DNA of 52,273 bases. It comes from Nocardioides pocheonensis. GTDB taxonomy: Bacteria > Actinomycetota > Actinomycetes > Propionibacteriales > Nocardioidaceae. The stretch spans positions 1-52,273 of the forward strand of contig NZ_RJSF01000047.1 of assembly GCF_003725535.1 (NCBI RefSeq). The letters run 5' to 3'. Shown here in pieces: positions 43,217 through 52,273 of the stretch. Made by a program: the position numbers and the translations under genes. The notes beneath the pieces were generated by a model. It worked only from the letters and a program-made list of their open reading frames with translations. It did not search any database and had not been told where the DNA came from. Position 1 is the first letter of the stretch. Each line of letters begins with the position of its first letter.

Positions 43217-44260
43217 GTGGACTCGTGGAACCTGCGTGCCGACCCCCCGGGCGAGCTCACGCGGCCCGTGCCGGTCGACCCCGACGGCCGAGCCGGTCCG
43301 ACCAAGGGCCAGGCGCGTGGCCCGTCGTGGCGACGTACGTCGACCGGTCTCTACGTGCCGTCCGCGGTCGACCGGGGCCGGGTGGAGCAGCGCATCCTCG
43401 AGGAGGCCGGTCGTCTCCGCGGTCGGGGCGCGGTCAGCGGCTGGGCCGCGCTCCGCCTGCACGGCGGCGGGTACTTCGACGGGTGTGGCCCCGACGGACG
43501 CGCGACCCTCCCGGTCCCGCTCGTGGTGACGCCTGGGGTGCCCCTTCGTCGTGCGCCGGGCATCGAGGCGCACCGGGAACGCCTCCCGGCGAGCGAGGTG
43601 ACCGAGCGCCACGGCATCTCGTGCACCACGCCCCGAGCGGGCAGCCTTCGACGCCACGCGGTGGTCACCCGACCTGCGGACCGCGGTGGTGACGCTCGAC
43701 ATGGCCCTGGCACCCGCGGTGGTCCAGCTCGCCGCGCTGAGGAGCCACCTGTCGGCCAAGGCGGGATGGCCGGGGGTGCGCATGGTGACCCGGGCCCTCG
43801 ACCTGGTCGATCCACGCAGCCGCTCACCCGAGGAGACCCGGCTTCGGCTGATCTGGTGCCTCGACGCCGGCCTGCCGACCCCTCGCTGCAACTGGCCGGT
43901 CGCCGACGCGAGCGGGACATTCATCGGCAGCCCTGACCTGCTCTGCGAGGAGCTGGGCGTCGTCGGCGAGTTCGACGGCGCCGAGCACCGGTCGCGGCGT
44001 CGTCAGCGCGACGACGCCCGACGCGATGACCTCTTCCGGCGGGTCGGGCTGGAGTCGTTCCGGGTCGTCGGCGCCGACGTCGGCGACGTACCGCTGGTCC
44101 TCGGGTTGGACCGGTGCAGCGGCGAACTCACGACCCGCCTCGCGACATCAGCGTCGCCAGACGTGGTGCCTGGCAAGGCGGAGGAGGGAAGGCGGCCTTC
44201 AAGCGGAGCGGGCCGTCGACCGACGACAACGCAGCCAGGCGCCGCGTATGGCGGCGCTGA
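43217..44260 (+). pseudogene. Frameshifted AbiEi-like/DUF559 endonuclease-fold gene
   Basis: The N-terminal part (SWRRTSTGLYVPSAVDRGRVEQRILEEAGRLRG) resembles AbiEi-type winged helix proteins. The frame breaks at a run of four C bases (43631-43634): reading CTTP then one base earlier gives ERAAFDATRWSPDLRTAVVTLDMAL and continues to a DUF559-like part (LLCEELGVVGEFDGAEHRSRRRQRDDARRDDLFRRVGLE). Thus one extra C disrupts the gene, or the base is a sequencing error. The second frame then runs without a stop into antisense of prs (to 44759); a further shift near 44190 would reach the TGA at 44258-44260. Start GTG 43217 is a guess (GAACCT lies 6 nt upstream). Function of intact relatives is uncertain. 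Confidence 0.7.
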
Positions 44261-45241
44261 TCAGGCGTGGCCGTCGAACATGGAGGTGACCGAACCGTCC
44301 TCGAAGACCTCCTTGATCGCCCGCGAGATCAGCGGAGCGATCGAGAGGCAGGTGAGCTTGTCGAACTCGTGCTCCGGTGCGAGCGGGAGCGTGTTGGTGA
44401 CCACGATCTCCGCCGCGGGCGAGTTCTTGAGCCGGTCGACCGCCGGGTCGGAGAGGATCGCGTGCGTCGCGGCGATGATCACGCCCGCGGCACCGTCCTT
44501 CATCAAGGCCTCGGCCGCCTTCACGATCGTGCCACCGGTGTCGATCATGTCGTCGACGAGCACGCACATCCGGCCGGTGACCTGGCCGACGACCCGATTG
44601 GCGACCGTTTCGTTGGGCCGGTCGATGTCGCGGGTCTTGTGGATGAACGCCAGCGGTACGCCGCCCAGGCGGGCCGACCAGCGCTCGGCGACCTTGATCC
44701 GGCCGGCGTCCGGGGACACGACGGCCAGTTGCTGTTCGCCGTACTTCTCCCGGACGTAGTCGGCCAGGATCGGCAGCGCCATCAGGTGGTCCACGGGTCC
44801 GTCGAAGAAGCCCTGGATCTGGTCGGCGTGGAGGTCCACCGCGATCAGCCGGTCGGCGCCGGCGGTCTTGAACAGGTCGGCCATGAGCCGGGCCGAGATC
44901 GGCTCGCGGCCACGGTGCTTCTTGTCCTGGCGGGCGTAGCCGTAGAACGGCAGCACCACGGTGATCCGCTTGGCCGACGCGCGCTTGAGGGCGTCGACCA
45001 TGATCAGGTGCTCCATGATCCACTCGTTGACCGGAGCCGTGTGGCTCTGGATCACGAACGCGTCGCAGCCGCGCACCGACTCCTCGTAGCGCACGTAGAT
45101 CTCGGAGTTCGCGAACTCGTACGCCGAGGTGGGCACCAGCGTCGTCCCGAGCTCGGCCGCCACCTCGCTGGCGAGCTGGGGATGGGCCCGTCCGGTGAAG
45201 ACCATCAGGTTCTTCTCGGTGGTCCGCTTCATTCCGGTCAC
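44261..45241 (-). CDS. prs: Ribose-phosphate pyrophosphokinase
   Basis: A 326-residue enzyme making phosphoribosyl pyrophosphate from ribose 5-phosphate and ATP. It has FANSEIYVRYEESVRGCDAFV, the flexible-loop region YARQDKKHRGREPISARL, the ATP/metal block VDLHADQIQGFFDGPVDH and the PRPP-binding loop LVDDMIDTGGTI. The GTG at 45241 is chosen because GGAG lies 8 nt upstream and the length equals mycobacterial PrsA; an ATG three codons later (45232) is possible. It follows glmU by 34 bp, as in mycobacteria. Its stop abuts a plus-strand TGA (TGATCA). Confidence 0.96.
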   Translation of the reverse strand: MTGMKRTTEKNLMVFTGRAHPQLASEVAAELGTTLVPTSAYEFANSEIYVRYEESVRGCDAFVIQSHTAPVNEWIMEHLIMVDALKRASAKRITVVLPFYGYARQDKKHRGREPISARLMADLFKTAGADRLIAVDLHADQIQGFFDGPVDHLMALPILADYVREKYGEQQLAVVSPDAGRIKVAERWSARLGGVPLAFIHKTRDIDRPNETVANRVVGQVTGRMCVLVDDMIDTGGTIVKAAEALMKDGAAGVIIAATHAILSDPAVDRLKNSPAAEIVVTNTLPLAPEHEFDKLTCLSIAPLISRAIKEVFEDGSVTSMFDGHA

Positions 45242-45275
45242 GCGCGCTTCTCCTCGCTGGGGCCTGCGTTGATTG

Positions 45276-46766
45276 TCACCCACCGACCGGCGCGTCCCCA
45301 ACATCGGGGTCCGGCGTGCCGCCATCTGGACGCTCGCCCGGCTCGCCCAGCGCCTTCTCGGCGGCCTCGGCCTGCTTCGTCCCCGCCCGCTTGCGCAGCG
45401 CCCACGCCTCGTAGTGCCGCTGCGGCCCGCTGGACACGGCGAGCGCTCCGGGCGGCACGTCGCGCCGGATCACGCTGCCGGCGCCGGTCGCGGCACCGTC
45501 ACCGACGGTGACCGGAGCCACGAACGTGTTGTTGCTCGCGGTCTTCGCATGCGCGCCGATCGTGGTGCGGTGCTTCTCGAGCCCGTCGTAGTTGGCGAAG
45601 ATCGTGCCGGCCCCGATGTTCGCGCCCTCGCCGATCGTCGCGTCGCCGACGTAGGACAGGTGCGGCACCTTGGCCCCCGGCCCGATCTCGGAGTTCTTGG
45701 TCTCGACGAACGCGCCGATCTTGCCGTCGGCGCCGAGCACGGTCCTGGGTCTGAGGTAGGCGAACGGACCCACCGTGGCACCGGCGCCGATCACGGCGAG
45801 CTCCGCGTGCGTGCGCACGACGCGCGCCCCCGCGCCCACCTCGACGTCCTTGAGCGTGCAGTCCGGCCCGACCACGGCGTCCTCGTCGACCACGGTGGCC
45901 CCCTGGAGCTGCACACCGGGGAGCAGCGTGACGTCCGCCGCCAGCCTCACGTCCGCGTCGACCCAGGTGGTCGCCGGGTCGACGATCGTGACGCCCTCAC
46001 GCATCCAGTGCTCCAGGATCCGCCGGTTCATCTCCGCGCCGAGGGCCGCCAGCTGGACCCGGTCGTTCGCGCCCTCGGTCTGCATCACGTCGTCGATCGC
46101 GAACGCCGCGACGGTGCGGCCCGCCTCGCGCGCCAGGGCGACGGCGTCGGTGAGGTAGTACTCCCCCTTGGCGTTGTCGTTGCCGATTCGGGGCAGCACG
46201 TCGTCGAGGAAGTCGGCGTCGAAGGCCAGGATGCCGCTGTTGATCTCGTCGATCGCCGCCTGCTCCGGGGTCGCGTCCTTCTCCTCGACGATCGCCGCCA
46301 CGGCGTCCTGCTCGTCACGCAGGATCCGGCCGTAGCCGGTGGGGTCGGCGACGACGCCGGTCAGGATGCTCATCGCGACGGGCGACTCGCGGTGGAACCG
46401 CACGAAGCGGGCCAGGGTCTCGCCCTCGAGGAGCGGCGTGTCGCCGTACGCGACGACGACGGTGCCGACCCGCGCCTCGGCGGGGATCGCCTCCCAGGCC
46501 GTGCGGACGGCGTGTGCCGTGCCCTCCTGCGTGTCCTGCACGGCCATGACGGCATCGGGCACGATGTCCTCGATGTGCGCGCCGACCTGCTCGCGCTGGT
46601 GACCCACGACCGCGACGATCCGGGTCGGCTCGAGCTGACGCGCCGCGTGCAGGACGTGCCCGATCATGCTCCGCCCCGCGATCGGGTGCAGGACCTTCAT
46701 CGTCTTCGACTTCATCCGGGTGCCGCCACCCGCTGCCAGGACGATGACCGTCACGTCGTCGGACAC
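45276..46766 (-). CDS. glmU: Bifunctional UDP-N-acetylglucosamine pyrophosphorylase/glucosamine-1-phosphate acetyltransferase
   Basis: A 496-residue cytoplasmic enzyme that acetylates GlcN-1-P and couples it to UTP, giving UDP-GlcNAc for peptidoglycan. The N-terminal uridyltransferase has VLAAGGGTRMKSKTMKVLHP. The C-terminal left-handed beta helix has many hexapeptide repeats, with KNSEIGPGAKVPHLSYVGDATIG and TIFANYDGLEKHRTTIG near the acetyltransferase site. The last 45 residues are a Pro/Gly/Asp-rich tail, common in actinobacteria. The GTG at 46766 has GGAGGAAG 5-10 nt upstream; the open frame further up is not conserved. TAGGTT (46823-46818) is a likely -10. Confidence 0.97.
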   Translation of the reverse strand: MSDDVTVIVLAAGGGTRMKSKTMKVLHPIAGRSMIGHVLHAARQLEPTRIVAVVGHQREQVGAHIEDIVPDAVMAVQDTQEGTAHAVRTAWEAIPAEARVGTVVVAYGDTPLLEGETLARFVRFHRESPVAMSILTGVVADPTGYGRILRDEQDAVAAIVEEKDATPEQAAIDEINSGILAFDADFLDDVLPRIGNDNAKGEYYLTDAVALAREAGRTVAAFAIDDVMQTEGANDRVQLAALGAEMNRRILEHWMREGVTIVDPATTWVDADVRLAADVTLLPGVQLQGATVVDEDAVVGPDCTLKDVEVGAGARVVRTHAELAVIGAGATVGPFAYLRPRTVLGADGKIGAFVETKNSEIGPGAKVPHLSYVGDATIGEGANIGAGTIFANYDGLEKHRTTIGAHAKTASNNTFVAPVTVGDGAATGAGSVIRRDVPPGALAVSSGPQRHYEAWALRKRAGTKQAEAAEKALGEPGERPDGGTPDPDVGDAPVGG

Positions 46767-46817
46767 GTTCTTCCTCCGCTCTGATCGGCCAGCGGGGCTC
46801 CGCCCGCTCACGGGTCG

Positions 46818-46823
46818 AACCTA
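46818..46823 (-). promoter_or_regulatory. -10 box of glmU
   Basis: Minus-strand TAGGTT about 50 nt upstream of the glmU GTG. No clear -35 is seen. Confidence 0.4.
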
Positions 46824-46883
46824 TGTCCCCGGCCTGTCCCGGGCGAGCCGAGGGCTCTCGATACGCCGAGGGAGGGGCGGACC

Positions 46884-46965
46884 TGGCTCCCCGGGTAGGA
46901 GTCGAACCTACGTCGCTAGTCCTGATTCAAAGTCAGGCGGGCCCTGCCGGCAGACCAACCGGGGA
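46884..46965 (-). tRNA. tRNA-Gln (anticodon TTG), CCA encoded
   Basis: On the minus strand the acceptor TCCCCGG pairs with CCGGGGA, the anticodon stem CCTGA/TCAGG holds the loop CTTTGAA (anticodon TTG, reading CAA), and the T-arm is GTAGG-TTCGACT-CCTAC. A 3' CCA is encoded. The D-arm is somewhat unusual, GGTC/GGCC with a 9-nt loop, and the total is 79 nt without CCA. The gene lies upstream of glmU, as in mycobacteria. A 5'-half remnant of this tRNA lies 84 bp upstream. Confidence 0.88.
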
Positions 46966-46977
46966 AAGAATGCGCCA

Positions 46978-47090
46978 AGGCTATCGGCGTCTGCCGGCAG
47001 CGCCCGCCTGCGGGGCGGCGCCGCTTCTGGCCGGCCGACCAACCGGGAATGTCTGGTGAAGAGGCTATCGGCGTCTGCCGGCAGCGCCCG
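46978..47090 (-). repeat. 84-bp-period duplication of tRNA-Gln promoter and 5' end
   Basis: A 29-bp block is repeated exactly at 46978-47006 and 47062-47090. It contains minus-strand TAGCCT, the likely tRNA -10. The block GACCAACCGGG, part of the tRNA 5' end, is repeated at 46953-46963 and 47037-47047 with the same 84-bp offset. Between these blocks in the upstream copy, 47007-47036 is GC-rich unrelated sequence, so the upstream copy holds only a promoter and roughly 20 nt of tRNA. Confidence 0.8.
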
Positions 47091-47098
47091 GGCCCGGT

Positions 47099-47142
47099 GG
47101 TTTCCACAGGCTCAACCATCGGTGGTTGAGCCTGCCGAAACC
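47099..47142. repeat. REP-like hairpin, probable thioesterase terminator
   Basis: GGTTTCCACAGGCTCAACCA (47099-47118) pairs with 47123-47142 at 18 of 20 positions around a TCGG loop; the inner 11 bp are perfect. It starts 2 bp after the thioesterase stop, on the minus strand. A GGTTTCGACAGGCTCAACCA-type palindrome is, from general knowledge, common in actinobacterial genomes; other copies were not checked here. Confidence 0.6.
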
Positions 47143-47144
47143 GC

Positions 47145-47981
47145 TCAGGCGCCCGAGGTCTCCTCCGCGCCGAAGTCGTGCTCGGTGAAGTCCACGGTGC
47201 GGCGGGCGTTCGCCAGGGACGTGACCGTGCTGGTGCCGATCGGGCCCTGCCGGTCGAACACCACGGCCGTCCCGACGGCGATGCCGTCGTCGGCGAACCG
47301 CTCCCGGGCGGCGAGGCCGATCTCGGTGCTGACCGGCAGTCGCGAGAGGGCCAGGTTGATGTCGGTGTTGATGTACTCCACGCCGGCGGAGCCCCAGTTC
47401 ATCACCATGCTGGTCGCGTCCGCGACGCCGGCGACCGCCTGGAACGGAGTCGCCTTCTCCCCGACCACGATCGGCAGCGCCGTCTGCCAGGTCTGCTTCC
47501 GGGAGCCGTTCTGGTGCTCCGCGAAGTTCTGCGACCAGCCCACCTCGCTGCTGAAGATCGGCACCCGCAGGTCCTCCGAGACGGGAGCGATCTCGAGCGG
47601 CGGCGGCTGCGGTACGTCGTCCGAGGACCACACCGCGCCGTCCGGGTTCTCGCTCGGAGCCAGGAAGATCGCACCGGCCCTGGCGACCGGCCGACCGTCC
47701 TGCTCGAGCACGGCGTCGACGAGGCAGATCCGCGAACCCTCGCGGACCACCTCCGACCGCAGCGTGCACGCCGACATGCTCGGCGCCCGGAACAGGTCCA
47801 CGGTGTACCGCGCCGGCCTGAGGTCGTGGCGGCCGAGAGCCGCGACCGCCCGCTCGAGCTCGCGGGCCAGCGCGCCGCTGGTCGCGACCCCGTGCATCTG
47901 GTCCTCGCGCCACAGGCTCCGGGCGATGTCCTGCGGGACCAGCACGTCACCCTCGGCGCGGAACAGCGCGAACTCGCTCAT
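47145..47981 (-). CDS. Acyl-CoA thioesterase-like hotdog protein
   Basis: A 278-residue protein with two tandem hotdog domains like TesB/thioesterase-like superfamily (4HBT_3): DIARSLWREDQMHGVATSGALARELERAV, then ARYTVDLFRAPSMSACTLRSEVVREGSRICLVDAVLEQDGRPVARA, and a C-terminal YINTDINLALSRLPVSTEIGLAARERFADDGIAVGTAVVFDRQGPIGTS with the Asp-Gly strand. It should hydrolyse an acyl-CoA. The ATG at 47981 follows GAGAAT by 6 nt, so a leaderless start is possible. It is divergent from the fatty-acid desaturase, which fits lipid metabolism. Confidence 0.85.
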   Translation of the reverse strand: MSEFALFRAEGDVLVPQDIARSLWREDQMHGVATSGALARELERAVAALGRHDLRPARYTVDLFRAPSMSACTLRSEVVREGSRICLVDAVLEQDGRPVARAGAIFLAPSENPDGAVWSSDDVPQPPPLEIAPVSEDLRVPIFSSEVGWSQNFAEHQNGSRKQTWQTALPIVVGEKATPFQAVAGVADATSMVMNWGSAGVEYINTDINLALSRLPVSTEIGLAARERFADDGIAVGTAVVFDRQGPIGTSTVTSLANARRTVDFTEHDFGAEETSGA

Positions 47982-48044
47982 GGCGCCATTCTCGCGGCGC
48001 TGCGCGTGCCGACCGCCGCCGGGGGTACTGGACCACTTTGAAGG

Positions 48045-48079
48045 CTACGAAGTCGTAGGTTACGGTTTCGTAGGTACGG
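48045..48079. promoter_or_regulatory. Repeated CGTAGGT/CTACGAA operator before the desaturase
   Basis: CTACGAA-N15-TTCGTAG (48045-48073) is an inverted repeat, and within it CTACGA-AG-TCGTAG (48045-48058) is a second palindrome. CGTAGGTTACGG (48054) and CGTAGGTACGG (48069) form a direct repeat 15 bp apart. The pattern suggests two adjacent regulator dimers. The TetR gene at 49166 is a candidate. Confidence 0.6.
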
Positions 48080-48101
48080 CCCGTGCAACGTGAGGAACTC
48101 C

Positions 48102-49058
48102 ATGACGACGTCCGCCCCGCCCCTGGCCGCCGATCTCGTCGTCGCGGATGCGACCCTCGGCGGCGACATCCAGTCGCGCAAGGAGCAGATCGCCCTGGGG
48201 GCGTTCATCGTCGTGCCGTTCCTGGCAGTGCTGGCCGCCGTACCGATCGCCTGGGGCGGCTGGCTGAGCTGGACCGACCTCGCGATCATGGCGGCGATGT
48301 ACTGGCTCACCGGGCACGGCATCACGATCGGCTACCACCGGCTCTTCACCCACAAGTCGTTCAAGCCGAACCGGTTCGTGAAGAACACCCTCGCCATCCT
48401 CGGCTCGATGGCGATCCAGGGCCCGGTCGTGCGCTGGGTCGCCGACCACCGCAAGCACCACAAGTTCTCCGACCGCGACGGCGACCCGCACAGCCCGTGG
48501 AAGTACGGCACCAGCCTCCGGGCGCTGTGGAAGGGCTTCTGGCACGCCCACATGATGTGGCTCTTCGACGAGGAGCAGACCCCTCAGCGCAAGTACGCCC
48601 CCGACCTGATGAGCGACCCCGACATCGTGCGGATCTCCCGCGGGTTCTTCGGCTTCGTGCTCGTCTCGCTGCTGCTCCCGGCGGTTCTCGGCGGGCTGAT
48701 CACCTGGTCCTGGCAGGGCGCCCTGACCGCGTTCTTCTGGGGCTCGCTGGTCCGGGTCTCGCTGCTCCACCACGTCACCTGGTCGATCAACTCGATCTGC
48801 CACACGATCGGCGACCGGCCGTTCGTGTCCCGCGACAAGTCGGCCAACGTCTGGTGGCTCGCGATCCCCTCGATGGGCGAGTCGTGGCACAACCTGCACC
48901 ACGCCGACCCGACCTGCGCCCGTCACGGCGTGATGCGCGGCCAGGTCGACACCTCGGCCCGGGTGATCTGGGCGTTGGAGAAGGTCGGCTGGGTGCACGA
49001 CGTGCGCTGGCCGGTGCGCGACCGGATCCAGTCGAAGCTGGTCGTCAACCAGGCCTGA
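48102..49058 (+). CDS. Acyl-CoA/fatty-acid desaturase (DesA3-like)
   Basis: A 318-residue membrane di-iron desaturase that should introduce a cis double bond into stearoyl-CoA or a related acyl chain. The three His boxes are HRLFTH, HRKHHKF and HNLHH, with about four hydrophobic segments, as in stearoyl-CoA delta-9 desaturases. The ATG at 48102 has GTGAGGAAC upstream; a GTG at 48090 would add 4 residues. A repeated-motif operator region precedes it and a TetR gene follows by 107 bp. Its electron donor is not encoded nearby. Confidence 0.93.
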   Translation: MTTSAPPLAADLVVADATLGGDIQSRKEQIALGAFIVVPFLAVLAAVPIAWGGWLSWTDLAIMAAMYWLTGHGITIGYHRLFTHKSFKPNRFVKNTLAILGSMAIQGPVVRWVADHRKHHKFSDRDGDPHSPWKYGTSLRALWKGFWHAHMMWLFDEEQTPQRKYAPDLMSDPDIVRISRGFFGFVLVSLLLPAVLGGLITWSWQGALTAFFWGSLVRVSLLHHVTWSINSICHTIGDRPFVSRDKSANVWWLAIPSMGESWHNLHHADPTCARHGVMRGQVDTSARVIWALEKVGWVHDVRWPVRDRIQSKLVVNQA

Positions 49059-49165
49059 CGCAGGCCCGAGCCGGGGCCGGGATCGACCGCGCCGTCGGCG
49101 AGGCAATCCCGCACCGCGGGCTGGTTCGACCCCGCGGCCGCCCGAACCGCTGACACAATGCCCGG

Positions 49166-49798
49166 ATGGCCGCTTCCGCGAAGAAACCCGCACGCAGCCG
49201 GATGACGGCCGCCGAACGCCGGGAGCAGCTGATCGAGATCGCCCGCACCGTGTTCGCCGAGCGCGGCTTCGACGGCGCCTCCGTCGAGGAGATCGCCGCT
49301 CGTGCGGAGGTGTCGAAGCCGGTCGTCTACGAGCACTTCGGCGGCAAGGAGGGTCTGTACGCCGTCGTGGTGGACCGCGAGGTGCGCCACCTGCTCGACA
49401 TGATGCGCGAGGCCCTGACCGAGGGCTCGCCCCGCGTGCTGCTCGAACGCGCCGCGTCGGCGCTGCTGGACTACGTCGAGCAATCGTCCGACGGGTTCCG
49501 GATCCTGGTGCGCGACAGCCCGCTCGGCTCGGCGACGGGGTCCTACGTCTCGATCATGAGTGACATCGCCAGCCGCGTGGAGGGCATCCTGGTCGACGAG
49601 TTCAAGCGCCGAGGCTTCGACGCCAAGGCCGCGCCGATGTACGCCCAGATGCTCGTCGGCATGGTCGGCCTGACCGGCCAGTGGTGGCTGGACACCCGGA
49701 AGCCGGCCAAGGAGGTCGTAGCAGCCCACCTGGTCAACCTCGCCTGGAATGGTCTGGCCGGCCTCGAGGCCAAGCCGGTGCTGCACTCGGGCCGCTGA
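49166..49798 (+). CDS. TetR-family transcriptional regulator
   Basis: A 210-residue regulator. The N-terminal TetR domain is RREQLIEIARTVFAERGFDGASVEEIAARAEVSKPVVYEHFGGKEGLYAVV, and the C-terminal part is the ligand/dimer domain. Its place after the tRNA-Gln/glmU block resembles the Rv1019-like regulator of mycobacteria. It follows the desaturase gene by 107 bp and may control it through the CGTAGGT repeats at 48045. The ATG at 49166 lies 6 nt after CACAAT, a possible -10; no Shine-Dalgarno is seen. The ligand is unknown. Confidence 0.9.
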   Translation: MAASAKKPARSRMTAAERREQLIEIARTVFAERGFDGASVEEIAARAEVSKPVVYEHFGGKEGLYAVVVDREVRHLLDMMREALTEGSPRVLLERAASALLDYVEQSSDGFRILVRDSPLGSATGSYVSIMSDIASRVEGILVDEFKRRGFDAKAAPMYAQMLVGMVGLTGQWWLDTRKPAKEVVAAHLVNLAWNGLAGLEAKPVLHSGR

Positions 49799-49859
49799 GC
49801 GCCGGTTCGCCAGCAGCGAACACCGCCGGCCGTCCGGAACAACCGGGGGCCGCACCGAG

Positions 49860-49880
49860 GTTGAGTCCTCACTACTCAAC
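49860..49880. promoter_or_regulatory. HAIR-type element (HspR operator) before lon
   Basis: GTTGAGT-N7-ACTCAAC is a perfect 7-bp inverted repeat matching the HAIR consensus CTTGAGT-N7-ACTCAAG except at the outermost bases. It ends 19 bp before the lon ATG. HspR is known to repress lon and dnaK in streptomycetes. No hspR is in the window. Confidence 0.75.
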
Positions 49881-49899
49881 TCTTGGTCAGGGGTCCGTG

Positions 49900-52218
<2,319 letters not shown>

Positions 52219-52221
52219 TCG

Positions 52222-52248
52222 GCCTGCGGCGGGTTCGCCTGCGGCGGG
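52222..52248. repeat. Short direct repeat after lon
   Basis: GCCTGCGGCGGG occurs at 52222-52233 and 52237-52248. The remaining bases to the window end show no gene. Confidence 0.5.
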
Positions 52249-52273
52249 CTTCGTGTCGGCGGGTCTGGGTGGG

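Noticed and set aside
43686-44759. 357-codon plus-strand ORF running across prs
   Set aside because: Only its first 160 residues or so look like protein (DUF559-like); the rest is antisense to prs, so it is treated as the second half of the frameshifted gene.
46966-47144. Second complete tRNA gene upstream of tRNA-Gln
   Set aside because: Only about 20 nt of the 5' end is duplicated; no anticodon arm or T-arm is present.

Overview
The window is high-GC DNA from an actinobacterium, most like a Nocardioides or related Propionibacteriales genome. This rests on coding style (many GTG and one TTG start, strong third-position GC), an F420 biosynthesis gene, a BTAD-type regulator, many apparently leaderless genes, and a pth-rplY-prs-glmU-tRNA-Gln-TetR order that I recall from Mycobacterium. 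The species is inferred, not proven. Nearly all of the window is coding. There is no rRNA, CRISPR array, transposase or phage gene.

Layout. 1-6700: a P2-type calcium-class ATPase, then an F420-dependent oxidoreductase and fbiC (F420 synthase), so a cofactor maker sits beside a likely user. 6774-14061: a xylose module. xylB and xylA are on the minus strand, divergent from a sugar ABC transporter (lipoprotein, ATPase, permease) and a ROK repressor, with a compact divergent promoter carrying a ROK operator and a CRP-like palindrome. 14070-17301: a P450, the uracil-DNA crosslinking glycosylase UdgX and a zinc alcohol/formaldehyde dehydrogenase. 17400-24322: a small acidic protein, a TMEM175-like channel, then an envelope-lipid set (GT4 glycosyltransferase, flippase-like membrane protein, PIG-L deacetylase, MprF-like aminoacyltransferase, PAP2 enzyme). 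24390-31025: guaA, a patatin-like protein preceded by a 19-codon ORF, a 69-bp tandem repeat with a strong hairpin, and a leaderless operon of succinate-semialdehyde dehydrogenase plus a cholesterol-oxidase-like GMC enzyme.

31167-41377: a membrane-bound spermidine-synthase-like protein, a stand-alone LigD-type polymerase, a small membrane protein, then a possible regulon. It comprises a cupin divergent from a large BTAD/ATPase regulator, followed by a SnoaL-APH-methyltransferase operon; TTGCAG direct repeats with an 11-bp period lie upstream of both the cupin/regulator pair and the operon. CysQ follows. 41560-46965: the housekeeping block pth, rplY, prs, glmU, tRNA-Gln, with a frameshifted AbiEi/DUF559-like gene between rplY and prs. 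47099-52218: a thioesterase, a fatty-acid desaturase with repeated CGTAGGT-type operator motifs, a TetR regulator and lon preceded by a HAIR-type (HspR) element.

The most unusual signals are the phased repeats around the BTAD regulon, a palindromic element inserted in frame in the linker of fbiC, the divergent xyl promoter, the duplicated tRNA-Gln promoter and 5' end, and the short ORF with a perfect Shine-Dalgarno before the patatin gene.
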